From the NCBI GenBank assembly GCA_031262005.1, contig JAISIO010000182.1, positions 1-17,501 on the forward strand: a DNA stretch of 17,501 nt. The letters are read 5' to 3'. Position numbers and translations under genes: made by a program. The notes under the pieces are model-generated. The model did not search any database. It had not been told where the DNA came from and saw only the letters and a program-made list of their open reading frames with translations. How positions within the stretch are numbered: the first letter of the stretch is position 1; each line of letters begins with the position of its first letter. Of the stretch, positions 9,101 through 14,055 are shown one piece after another. Source of the stretch: Bacteroidales bacterium (GTDB taxonomy: Bacteria; Bacteroidota; Bacteroidia; Bacteroidales; UBA1715).

Positions 9101-11107
9101 TCGTCCGATGAAGACATTGCAACCGTTGATGAAAGCGGTGTGGTAACAGCCCTTGCCGTAGGCAGTGTGAGTATTACTGCCCGTAGCGAAAGTAACCCTA
9201 CTATTGCCAAAACAGCAACCATACAAGTAAAACCATTACTTCCTACCAGTGTTAATATTACTTCGGGAGCAGCTTTATCTGTATTGATTGACGAAAGTTT
9301 GCAACTCACATATAGTGTATTCCCTGTGAAAGCCGAAAATTCGCTCACATGGCAATCGCGCAACGAGAGCATACTTACTGTTAATTCACAAGGTTTGGTA
9401 ACTGCTGTTGCTGTGGGCACTACATGGGTTGTAGCGCATACGGCGAACGGATTGACCGACTCAATAAAAATTACGGTAAATCCAATTTTGATAAGTAGTT
9501 TCATAATATCACCAAGTTCTATTACTCTGGCTATCGGCAAAAAATCAACCGTGCCTATTGAGGTAACAGTGCTGCCCGAAAAAGCTACCGACAAATCGTA
9601 CACATATAAAATGCTCGATGAATCAATTGCCACTATTGATGCGCAGGGATTTATTACGGCTCATGCTGAAGGTCGTACTCGATTGGAATACAGTGCTGAT
9701 AATAGTTCTGCAATAGGATATTGTCTCATTACCGTTAATCCGGAGAATGAAGTGCAGTCGATTGCACTTGAAGGAGGTGATGAAATTTCCATTAGTCCCG
9801 ATGCAATAGTATACCAATTGACACCAACTTTTGAGCCGGAAAATGCAGCTCCGGAGCTTACATGGACGGTTGCCGACGAAACAATAGTGTCTGTTTCGCA
9901 AGCAGGGGTACTTACTCCTCATAATCCGGGAACAACCACCGTTACGGTTTGTACTGACAATGGAAAATGTGCAACAAAAATTATTACCGTGAGAGAGCGA
10001 TTGCCGTTAGATGTTGTGATTGTGGGCGAAGGAGTTAATGCCGGAATCTTGGAAATGACAATTGGACAAACCGTAGCACTCTCGGCACTTATAGAACCAG
10101 AAAATGCTCACAATAAAGAAGTTACGTGGAGCGTATCGTCTAACAAGCTGTCGATTTCCGAAGATGGGCTATTAACAGCCAATGCCGAAGGATCGTTACT
10201 TATAGTAAGGGTAGCTACTGTTGCCAATAATCAAACTGCAGAACTTTGGGTAACCGTAAAAGAAGTCCCAATTGTGGCAGTGGAAAATATTGAATTTACC
10301 AACCCTGGTGTTATATATCTCAACGAAACAAAACAGATAGAATTTACCACTACACCGCTTGATGCCGATAGATCTACCATAGAATGGTCGTCTTCCGATG
10401 AAACTGTAGCTACGGTTGATGAAAACGGTGTAATCCATACGTCAGATAAAGAAGGTTCGGTTATCATTACGGCACGTTTTGCCAATGGCAACGAACAATC
10501 GTTTACAGTTAGAGTGTCTGAATATCTTGAGCCTATTGCAACACAACCAATAACGGTAACACCTATTTATCAAGGCGATATGGAATTTAATCCGATTGAT
10601 TTGAAAAATTATTTTACCGCCGATAAAGGAAGACAATTATTGTACTCTGCTGTGAATCCTTCCGGCAGCAAACTTTCGGTAATGTGGGGCGGAGTTGAAG
10701 GTAATATTTGTAGTGTAACAGTTACCGATCCTGATTGGAGTGGTAGCGAAACGCTTATTATGAAAGCAACTTACGGCGAAGGTTTGCCCGAAGCAACTAT
10801 TGAGGTGGTATTTACCGTGTTGCCTAAAATAGTGGGAATTACGTCTGTTGATGAGGCTATGAGTACAATCAATGCATATCCTACAGTAACGTCTACGTAT
10901 ACAACACTTACAATTTCGTCGGCAGAGCCTGCTGAGTATACACTTTCGTTGTACGATATAGAGGGAAAACTAATTGAAAGTCACCGCTTATTTGTAGCTG
11001 AAACACTGCAAAAAATCATTAGTTTTGAGAATCGTCCAACCGGAATATACACCTGTGTAGTAGCCGGCAACAATGAAAAACACAGTGTAAAAATTGTTGT
11101 AGAGTAA
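110..11107 (+). CDS. Giant secreted CotH kinase-like / LTD / BIG2-repeat surface protein with T9SS tail
   Basis: This 3665-residue protein is probably exported by the Sec and type IX systems and held at the cell surface or released. Residues 1-21 are a signal peptide ending near ATQAQ. Domains in order are: LTD (22-165, with DWMELYN); chitobiase C-terminal-like (173-290, with IRYTTDGAEPT); CotH kinase-like (297-705); InlB B-like repeat (713-792); three LTDs (799-948, 955-1104, 1110-1257); cadherin-like beta-sandwiches (1263-1343, 1349-1426, 1612-1693) interleaved with two jelly-roll-like modules (1433-1600, 1702-1848); an Ig/cadherin-like domain (1857-1950); 18 BIG2 repeats (1954-3470); a second Ig/cadherin-like domain (3473-3570); and a T9SS type A sorting domain (3574-3665, with YTLSLYDIEGK and PTGIYTCVV). 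The CotH part keeps NMRERL, GDWPHNN and the metal-site-like YDTDFG (D581, D583). CotH proteins of Bacillus are kinases; activity and substrate here are unknown. ATG at 110 and 113 are both plausible starts. The reading frame is intact throughout, and a terminator follows. Confidence 0.9.
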   Translation: MMRKIVLVCALLSGIAVATQAQIKINEVSTSNSIYQDAVGDKGDWMELYNSGTVAVNIKGYFLTDNKDKPRKWEFTEDMTIQAGGFAIVWCDGKNGTIKGEPHTSFKLSSDGEPIRLYSNTMLLCDSVTIPLVERNFSYGRTTDGSGDWALLKKTSPKASNNNTGYFKGMAPQPVISLKGGWYSGAQAVTISSTLPGAVIRYTTDGAEPTASSPIYNGEIINAEKKTAVTQKYGYNREDNTGIKNGTGWPANFTYPGDKYKGNRDYNCVIKAKAFHPDYMTSNTAGETYFINERKPTLPVISLSIDKKYLFSADSGLYIQGTNGVEEYYGHSTATKYNWAQDWSYPAHIEFYDANGVKQFANTMTIEVFGNASRSFDLKSLAVKCKNKYENTEINYPIFGSDGLQVYQSFILRNSGNDWGSGNFARDAITQQIVRGQVDLETQDYQPVVVYINGEYWSLMNMRERLAAEYFAGYHDYATDVDLLKINTSARNFSEISEGDDVRYNELIALLGSDAKNGTKADLSTNQELYDNLVNNYVDADNIITYYIAQTYCDNGDWPHNNTRMWRPRVENGKFRFPLYDTDFGYGLWNSYNYSNTRTFDRAFADKETYIDDGTWKNMWSTVIFRSLLTKPEFKAEFLQRYFYMLNTVYSDARMSEIADPIEERIASERDEYTNKEWVRSSYDNTSNMKSWNAGRRGVARERLDKLGGSKGSADYTVQYTASQGKVQLCGLDVENGYKGKQMLAFPIRMTALPADGYQLKHWEDGKGTILSTEREFSYTMTAAATVKAVFESRETLAPATLRVNELMASNDATIATEFGRYTDWFEIYNPGTEPINLAGLYVSNTAANPTLYQIPYGDAAATTVPAQGFLLLWASQDTYSGITHLPFKLSKEGGVVILSQKNASGTVIIIDSLHYGTQNTDISFGRFPNGNKDAITFETPTPKTSNVAGQMPEINNIYITEILAKNASTNLEETGNYADWFELYNDNDEAVDVGGLYVTRDFSDLNMYQIPRGYSEKTTIPAKGYMIMWADKQPAINPNHVDFKLTAEQCQLALVQTRGGVNVIIDSVSFGYSGEDISYGRYPNNNSAFRYLATPTPAAKNVNTAPAKVTGITINEILAVNTSVLKADDGKYYDYVEFYNAGTTPVDLGGLFVSDSIGYPLKYRIQRSNSAATTIQPGEWLTFFASDSASLGTRHFSFALNKDAEDFVLSQVTANGVEQLDYISFSNQAENVSYGRFPETADNWESMEATPTAANISAESSPYLKTITSSIGTITPAVVKDVFEYVCLLPSSVTTVPTISATAIHERATVQITQATTTNGKATILVKSANGLEEAEYSVTFSNDPSGDASLKSLAVNVGTLTPEFASDVYNYTLSFTSSTQPLFTAIATNPNSKVEVLYGANYSNPTIIRVTSENNTEQEYTITYDLNLLEVAQWVDDFSNGIDRVKQVSTQYTLQEKDGALYVHFQRGADDVDGYFEYQLPENVVVNAKKMQDNADGKKFYVSIIAHTVELAEDGTKLSGTTAGVKARIIAYDGYEASNRPYDDGGYSIGLTADTYEFNYSDSQADKSKVSKVRFVFDPANTSSAKNKVIIIEKIVIGPQMDDVVELSNNANLATLTSSLGVISPTFNVNTLEYTVTLPAGTTTIPTIAATKANANATVQISQASSLASEATVTVIAEDLLTTKNYIVHFVAEPLTVDGYTDNILQPALLAWNTTSSAYDLSYSAGVLNIDYARTATSGSPFIEYNVLAGENTILDLTSFPYFSVKLKSTVNTVLRAELYDAAGTAVAAPTQSIAQSTSYGVYTFDFSGLLTTLSASEIYGVKLYFDAGTTTAKLGTITIDDVRFGSDVEIAVNAAPVIATIPAQTVEQTKAFDPIDLNSYVSDDNTAVEDLDWSVSVAENFTVTIDNSNVATITAKDDEWIGSERVTFTVADEHGATATRSVTFTVTELVIPIESLSFSNENVSLLLGAEQSIATEVIVNPDNATDKTLTYTSSNPLVVSIDATGTMTALQEGRVIITVTSTNEKTTQCEVEVVPIRAEEVTVIPASMTLLEDEIATLTVEISPENTTHKEITWESLNTNVVAILSGNRVQAKAEGTATIVATVDGISAECHITVEAVVVLVDSITLPSSMDLEVNETAQLSAQFYPEDAEIQTLTWSSSAPSVVGVSSDGKITALAVGTALITAETVNNKTATTTVTVKGIEPESITLSETALTLTEGETATLVAKILPADVTNTAITWKSSNTTVATVLNGVITAESEGRAEITATTHNGKTIACELTVKPVLAESVTLSGTHIILAVGETAQASATIQPENTTDKTLTWQIAAGAIAQVDESGIITALAEGTTTLTVSTANGKTSSCTVEVVEIDVPVEEIKIVEGDVNIEIDEIFDFTVEFAPAEPSNKTVLWTSSNPAIASIVDGAVTALRAGTVEIRATTPNGKIATVTLTVNAIPAESIALSETEITLYDGQTATLTAEILPAKTSDKTIDWSSILTEIAVVDNGIITARSVGETTIMATTHNGITAECKVTVLPVDAKQIFLPYSLITIPVGGEETMQVTFDPENTSDKTITWTIADETIARIENGVLQGLAAGTTTLTATSSNGKTAICEITVSEIVVPVESISLPAVAIAVDIDETAELTVTFAPKNATNKTLSWTSSDNAIVRVSSGGVITGISAGIAEVIARSANNKADTILVTVNPMLASSITLSETALTLEHGQTATLTAKILPEKTTTKTITWESSDETIATVVDGEITTLAVGTTTITATTTNGKFAECVLTVTPVMAQSLTLSSDILSLGIGDAKNLQATVLPLNTADKSLTWSIDKSAIATIDQNGLVTAQAEGTATVTVTTANGQTAQCAIEVVAVTVPVSTVTLYDSRNMPITSLTLPVDDEYQLTAEVMPTDATDKTITWTSKNPSIASIVNGKITALLDGQTEIMAVSTNGKTARVNVIVLPLDVEEIRLTPQTAETFVGETVSIISEVLPAKAKAKTLLWSSSDEDIATVDESGVVTALAVGSVSITARSESNPTIAKTATIQVKPLLPTSVNITSGAALSVLIDESLQLTYSVFPVKAENSLTWQSRNESILTVNSQGLVTAVAVGTTWVVAHTANGLTDSIKITVNPILISSFIISPSSITLAIGKKSTVPIEVTVLPEKATDKSYTYKMLDESIATIDAQGFITAHAEGRTRLEYSADNSSAIGYCLITVNPENEVQSIALEGGDEISISPDAIVYQLTPTFEPENAAPELTWTVADETIVSVSQAGVLTPHNPGTTTVTVCTDNGKCATKIITVRERLPLDVVIVGEGVNAGILEMTIGQTVALSALIEPENAHNKEVTWSVSSNKLSISEDGLLTANAEGSLLIVRVATVANNQTAELWVTVKEVPIVAVENIEFTNPGVIYLNETKQIEFTTTPLDADRSTIEWSSSDETVATVDENGVIHTSDKEGSVIITARFANGNEQSFTVRVSEYLEPIATQPITVTPIYQGDMEFNPIDLKNYFTADKGRQLLYSAVNPSGSKLSVMWGGVEGNICSVTVTDPDWSGSETLIMKATYGEGLPEATIEVVFTVLPKIVGITSVDEAMSTINAYPTVTSTYTTLTISSAEPAEYTLSLYDIEGKLIESHRLFVAETLQKIISFENRPTGIYTCVVAGNNEKHSVKIVVE
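998..2224 (+). other. CotH kinase-like domain (residues 297-705 of the giant protein)
   Basis: This segment encodes the only enzyme-like part of the giant protein. Family hallmarks visible are PVVVYINGEYWSLMNMRERL (residues 447-465, with E464), a GDWPHNN block (residues 556-562, D557, N561, N562) and YDTDFGYGL (580-588, D581, D583, G585). In characterised CotH kinases of this atypical protein-kinase fold, equivalent acidic residues bind metal and ATP. All three blocks are present, so the domain is not obviously dead. It is preceded by a chitobiase-C-like module and followed by an InlB-like beta module, an order often seen in Bacteroidota CotH proteins. Substrate and activity are inferred, not shown. 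Confidence 0.75.
2504..3880 (+). repeat. Three tandem lamin-tail domains
   Basis: Residues 799-1257 contain three LTD copies of about 150 residues. Each opens with a NELMAS, TEILAK or NEILAV strand, then a YTDWFEIYN, YADWFELYN or YDYVEFYN motif, a G-L-Y/F-V turn, an IP-aromatic strand and an SYGR/SFGR-F/Y-P closing motif. A fourth LTD lies at the N-terminus (residues 22-165). The third tandem copy has lost the Trp of the DWFELYN motif (YDYVEFYN). LTDs are Ig-fold modules thought to anchor or display catalytic domains; binding here is inferred. Confidence 0.85.
3896..5188 (+). repeat. Cadherin-like beta-sandwich repeats with an embedded jelly-roll-like module
   Basis: Residues 1263-1343, 1349-1426 and 1612-1693 share a pattern: LxxLxxxxGxxxPxF, then V-x-EYTVTLP-like strands, AT-rich-in-Thr strands, and a terminal EYxVxF or KNYIVHF. 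This resembles the cadherin-like beta-sandwich family of bacterial surface proteins. Copies 2 and 3 are split by a module of about 170 residues (1433-1600, starting WVDDFSNG and ending KIVIG) with the look of a carbohydrate-binding jelly roll. Another such module follows at 1702-1848. The jelly-roll calls rest on general strand pattern and are tentative. Confidence 0.65.
5969..10519 (+). repeat. Array of 18 BIG2-type immunoglobulin-like repeats
   Basis: Residues 1954-3470 hold 18 consecutive repeats of about 82-90 residues. Each has a start like ESITLSETALTL, a G-E-T-A-x-L strand, a P-x-N/K-T-x-K-x-I/L-T-W core, SS-x-x-x-I-A-x-V/I, a G-x-I/V-T-A-x-x-x-G turn and a final NGKxAxCxxTV strand. 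Approximate starts are residues 1954, 2039, 2124, 2205, 2286, 2372, 2453, 2534, 2619, 2702, 2783, 2869, 2957, 3042, 3124, 3210, 3297 and 3386. BIG2 domains build stalks of adhesins such as intimin-type proteins, so a rod or spacer role is likely. Repeats 13-18 are more diverged. A three-repeat super-period is reported as a finding. Confidence 0.9.
6722..8977 (+). repeat. Three-repeat super-unit, three clear copies within the BIG2 array
   Basis: Repeats 4-6, 7-9 and 10-12 (residues 2205-2452, 2453-2700 and 2701-2956) read as copies of one 248-256-residue unit. The first member opens with SITLSETALTL, SIALSETEITL or SITLSETALTL. The second ends in a Cys-bearing strand followed by a two-residue-longer linker that leads to VPV. 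The third starts VPVEEI, VPVESI or VPVSTV and lacks Cys. Repeats 1-3 follow the same Cys, Cys, none order but are more diverged. This suggests growth of the gene by duplication of units of about 745 bp rather than of single domains. Confidence 0.75.
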
Positions 11108-11121
11108 CGAATAAACGTATG

Positions 11122-11158
11122 AAAACCTAACAGGATTCTAAAACCTGTTAGGTTTTTT
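11122..11158 (+). terminator. Intrinsic terminator after the giant gene
   Basis: A 13-bp perfect stem pairs 11122-11134 (AAAACCTAACAGG) with 11144-11156 around a 9-base loop, and the right arm runs into a tract of six T. It starts 14 bases after the stop codon of the giant gene and should separate it from the GH5 gene. Similar CCTAACAGG palindromes are common between genes in Bacteroidota, so it may also be a dispersed repeat. Confidence 0.8.
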
Positions 11159-11211
11159 AAAATGAGTGCCGAAATGTAAAAGAACGAACGGTTTCACATA
11201 AGTTTTTAAAA

Positions 11212-11247
11212 TACCATAGCCCATGGTTTAAACCGTGGGCTATGGTA
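11212..11247. repeat. Near-perfect 36-bp palindrome (REP-like)
   Basis: Arms of 18 bases meet without a spacer at TTTAAA. All positions pair except one T/G wobble (11224 with 11235). The core reads AGCCCATGG on one side and CCGTGGGCT on the other. There is no T tract beyond four A bases, so it is not a classic terminator for the + strand. A second small palindrome (11265-11282, AAACCGTT/AACGGTTT) lies 17 bases further on. A dispersed repetitive element is the preferred reading; a regulatory site for the GH5 gene is the alternative. Confidence 0.7.
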
Positions 11248-11351
11248 AAAACATTCGATAAATCAAACCGTTTTAACGGTTTATACATTTTGCATTAATA
11301 AAATATGTGCCAAAATTTCACACTGCGCTCATTATTAAACCCCAATAAATC

Positions 11352-13070
11352 ATGAAAAAACGAATTATTCTCTGTGCGCTTATAGCAACTATTTGTAGCA
11401 CTCACTCTTTTGCTCAAACTCATGCGTTTGAAATGAACAGCCGTTTGGGCATGGGCATAAATTTGGGTAATGTGTTTGAAGCTCCCACACTTGGTGGTTG
11501 GGGCGTAGATGTTGATACTTCGTATTTTAAAGAAATCAAAGAAAAAGGGTTTTCTTCGCTTCGCATACCGGTACGCTGGTCGGCTCATGCCGATGAAGAA
11601 GCTCCGTATGCTATTCATCAATATTTTATGGATACCATACAATGGGCGGTTGATTTGGCTCTTGCCAACGGTTTGGTAGCGGTAATCAATATTCACCATT
11701 ACGAAGACATGATGGAAGAACCCGAAGCGCATAAAGCACGGTTTTTGGCACTGTGGGAGCAAATTGCTAATGAATTTCAACACTATTCCGACAGTGTGTA
11801 TTTTGAACTCTTCAACGAACCGAATACAAATTTTACATCTACGCTGTGGAACGAATATTTGGCAGAAGCACTTGCGGTGGTGCGCAAAACAAATCCTACT
11901 CGCATGGTAATTATAGGCACCGCCGAATGGGGTGGGGTGAGCGGATTGCAGCAGTTAGTGTTGCCCAATGATGAAAATATTATTCTTACCCTTCATTATT
12001 ACGAACCGTTTAAGTTTACTCATCAGGGAGCCGATTGGACGGGGCAAACTTTGCCTACGGGGGTAACATGGAATGCTACAACGGCACAAAAGAATGCTAT
12101 ACGAACCGATATGAGCATAATCAAAACATATTCCGACACGCACAATGTGCCGGTGTATATAGGCGAATTTGGTGCAATAGAATATGCTGATGATGATTCG
12201 CGTGCACGATGGATTGATTTTTTGCGAAGCGTGTATGAAGAATATGGTTTTAGTGCATCGTATTGGGAATTTTGCAGCGGTTTCGGTATTTACAACCCAG
12301 TGTTGAATTGCTACCGCACGGGAATGTTGCAGGCTTTAACCGGATTTGAAGAAGCCTGTGATTGTACCCAATTCGATACCGTTATTGTAAGCAATAGCAC
12401 ATTCGACAAAAGTACACGCCCATGGATTTTGAATGTGTACGAAACCAACGGTAGCAGTGCCTCCATAGCTGCTATTGACGGCAAAGCTCGCATAGAAATT
12501 GGCGCAATCGGTGAGGAATCGTGGCATTTGCAGTTGCTTTACTCATCGTTTCCGGTGAAGCAGGGCTACACCTACACCTTTACGTTTGATGCCTACGCTT
12601 CGGATCCTACCACAATAGGTGCTATGATAAACCGCGACGGTGGCGACTATGCTTCCGCAGTTTTTATAAATACCAATCTAACAACCGAGGAGCAAATGTT
12701 TAGCCAAACATTTACCTACACCGAACCCACAATGCCCAAAGCCCGCATTGCTTTTGATTTTGGTTTAACAAATGCACACTACTTGTATTTCGACAATATT
12801 CATGTGTACGAAACATCGCCGGAGACGTCGCTTGTAAATGCCGAAAAATTGTCGCATTGTACGCTTACAATAGATAATCACAGTTTTTCGATAGAGGGAA
12901 ATACTATAGAAATGCTTACGATTTACGACTTGTACGGACGAATGCACTACCAAAAAAATTACTCGAACGCTACCACTATTGAAATAGAAAACAGTATGCT
13001 ACCTTCCGGCGTGAGTGTGCTGCAAGTGCAAACCGACAGAGGAATTACAACGATAAAACGTTTGAAATAG
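11352..13070 (+). CDS. Secreted GH5-family endoglucanase-like glycoside hydrolase with CBM and T9SS-like tail
   Basis: This 572-residue enzyme probably hydrolyses internal beta-1,4 bonds of cellulose or a related beta-glucan or mannan outside the cell. Residues 1-21 are a signal peptide ending SFAQ. The GH5 barrel (about 28-332) shows GINLGN (35-40), SLRIPVRW (69-76), INIHHYED (112-119), FELFNEPN with acid/base E156, LHYYEP (214-219), YIGEFG with nucleophile E272, and W305 at the sugar site. Both catalytic glutamates are present. Residues 345-487 look like a CBM4_9 carbohydrate-binding beta-sandwich ending LYFDNIHVYE. The tail (about 503-572) matches a T9SS type A sorting domain (LTIYDLYGRMHY), but the usual GVY is GVS at 553-555. 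The gene lies downstream of the giant surface gene beyond a terminator, so co-transcription is doubtful. GH5 subfamily and exact substrate cannot be fixed by eye. Confidence 0.88.
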   Translation: MKKRIILCALIATICSTHSFAQTHAFEMNSRLGMGINLGNVFEAPTLGGWGVDVDTSYFKEIKEKGFSSLRIPVRWSAHADEEAPYAIHQYFMDTIQWAVDLALANGLVAVINIHHYEDMMEEPEAHKARFLALWEQIANEFQHYSDSVYFELFNEPNTNFTSTLWNEYLAEALAVVRKTNPTRMVIIGTAEWGGVSGLQQLVLPNDENIILTLHYYEPFKFTHQGADWTGQTLPTGVTWNATTAQKNAIRTDMSIIKTYSDTHNVPVYIGEFGAIEYADDDSRARWIDFLRSVYEEYGFSASYWEFCSGFGIYNPVLNCYRTGMLQALTGFEEACDCTQFDTVIVSNSTFDKSTRPWILNVYETNGSSASIAAIDGKARIEIGAIGEESWHLQLLYSSFPVKQGYTYTFTFDAYASDPTTIGAMINRDGGDYASAVFINTNLTTEEQMFSQTFTYTEPTMPKARIAFDFGLTNAHYLYFDNIHVYETSPETSLVNAEKLSHCTLTIDNHSFSIEGNTIEMLTIYDLYGRMHYQKNYSNATTIEIENSMLPSGVSVLQVQTDRGITTIKRLK

Positions 13071-13073
13071 ACC

Positions 13074-13098
13074 TAAGCCCCCCCCGAAGGGGGGCTTA
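13074..13098. repeat. GC-rich hairpin just after the GH5 gene
   Basis: A 10-bp stem pairs TAAGCCCCCC (13074-13083) with GGGGGGCTTA (13089-13098) around the loop CCGAA. It starts 3 bases after the stop codon. No T tract follows, so termination would be weak or factor-dependent; it could instead protect the 3' end of the mRNA or be a dispersed Bacteroidota intergenic repeat. Confidence 0.65.
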
Positions 13099-13139
13099 AG
13101 AAACGGAATAACCCTGAACAACAGGATTGTCACGAAGCC

Positions 13140-13225
13140 AAAGTCTCCCTTCGGGGAACTGAGCTTGCGAGATCAGCGAAGCTAATTTATGGGGCTAAAA
13201 GTCCCCTTTAGGGGATTTAGGGGTA
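13140..13225. repeat. Cluster of small C/G hairpins upstream of the Fic gene
   Basis: This stretch carries a UUCG-type hairpin (TCCC/TTCG/GGGA, 13146-13157), a weak AGCTT/AAGCT pair (13162-13166 with 13179-13183) and a TCCCC/GGGGA hairpin (13202-13215) followed by another GGGG. It has no open frame with coding character. The words resemble CCCCTTTAGGGG repeats that recur between genes in Bacteroidota. Base composition is clearly richer in G and C than the flanking genes. Confidence 0.5.
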
Positions 13226-13256
13226 ACATACCGGATATTCAATAAACTTTTTTGCG

Positions 13257-13264
13257 TACTTTTG
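13257..13264 (+). promoter_or_regulatory. Bacteroidota-type -7 promoter element (TACTTTTG) for the Fic-polA unit
   Basis: TACTTTTG matches the Bacteroidota -7 consensus TAnnTTTG at every fixed base and is preceded by a T-rich run. No clear TTG -33 box is seen about 20 bases upstream. Transcription would begin near 13268-13273, giving a very short A-rich leader before the GTG at 13279. Confidence 0.55.
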
Positions 13265-13278
13265 TAAAAAACAAAAGT

Positions 13279-14055
13279 GTGAAATTGGAAATAATCCCCA
13301 TACAGGTATTGCCTGCGTATTTAGAACAAGTGTCTCATACGTTACAAGCCGCTTTCGATGCTTTGCACGATGCCGAAATTTCAACCGATTCGTTCAGTTT
13401 TTATACGTCGGTGGCTTCGGTTTTCAGTAGCAAAATTGAAAATGAGGAAATAGAATTGGATAGCTATGTGAAACACAAAGCTATGGGAGTGGAATTTATG
13501 CCTAATTACACAAAAAAAATCGACGATTTATATAACGCCTACACGTTTGCTAAGCAAAACCCGCTTACTCCGCATACCATATGTAAAGCACACGCACTGC
13601 TTGCCCAAAATCTTGTTGAAAAACATCATTTAGGCACATTTCGCTCGCACAATATGTATGTTGTTACCAGTAGCGGTAGCATTGAATATGTTGCCGCATC
13701 GCCATACGAAGTGAAATGCGAAATGCAAAAATTATATAACGATATTGCCGTTTTGCTCAAAGCCGATTTGAGCATTGAAGAAGTGTTTTACTATGCTGCC
13801 TATATTCATTCGGTATTCATAAAAATACACCCATGGAACGACGGTAACGGCAGAAGCGCACGTTTGATTGAAAAATGGTTTTTAGCCCAAAAATTGGGCG
13901 ACAAAGCGTGGTTTTTGCAAAGCGAAAAAATGTATTACCTGCACCATCAATCGTATTATACCAACATTCGATTGCTTGGCTTAGAATATTCCGAATTAGA
14001 TTATAACCGAGCATTGCCGTTTGTGCTAATGCTGCCACAGTCAATTGAACTATGA
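13279..14055 (+). CDS. Fic-domain protein AMPylase, class II (N-terminal inhibitory helix)
   Basis: Fic enzymes usually transfer AMP from ATP to a hydroxyl side chain of a target protein. Counting from this GTG start (258 residues), the core motif HPWNDGNGRSAR lies at 184-195, with catalytic H184, metal-binding D188 and phosphate-binding R192 and R195. The target-docking flap is near GSIEYVAASPYEV (133-145). An upstream SSKIEN (50-55) fits the inhibitory (S/T)xxxE(G/N) motif, with E54, so the enzyme is predicted to be held in check as in class II Fic proteins. No membrane segment or signal peptide is visible. An in-frame TTG at 13252 would add nine residues, but it lies upstream of and overlaps the promoter element, so GTG is preferred. 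The stop overlaps the polA start as ATGA, implying translational coupling. The target is unknown. Confidence 0.87.
   Translation: MKLEIIPIQVLPAYLEQVSHTLQAAFDALHDAEISTDSFSFYTSVASVFSSKIENEEIELDSYVKHKAMGVEFMPNYTKKIDDLYNAYTFAKQNPLTPHTICKAHALLAQNLVEKHHLGTFRSHNMYVVTSSGSIEYVAASPYEVKCEMQKLYNDIAVLLKADLSIEEVFYYAAYIHSVFIKIHPWNDGNGRSARLIEKWFLAQKLGDKAWFLQSEKMYYLHHQSYYTNIRLLGLEYSELDYNRALPFVLMLPQSIEL

Noticed and set aside
5969..10519. CRISPR array or DNA-level tandem repeat
   Set aside because: The periodicity is at protein level; the DNA copies are diverged, with no identical direct repeats or spacers.
11283..11292. TAnnTTTG promoter for the GH5 gene in TACATTTTG
   Set aside because: There is one base too many between TA and TTTG, and no -33 box lies at the right distance.
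11295..11783. Antisense open frame overlapping the start of the GH5 gene
   Set aside because: It overlaps the well-supported signal peptide and first GH5 motifs, shows no domain, and has no convincing start context.
13074..13098. Intrinsic terminator for the GH5 gene
   Set aside because: The stem is strong, but AAGAAAC follows the right arm and there is no T tract, so it is listed as a hairpin repeat.
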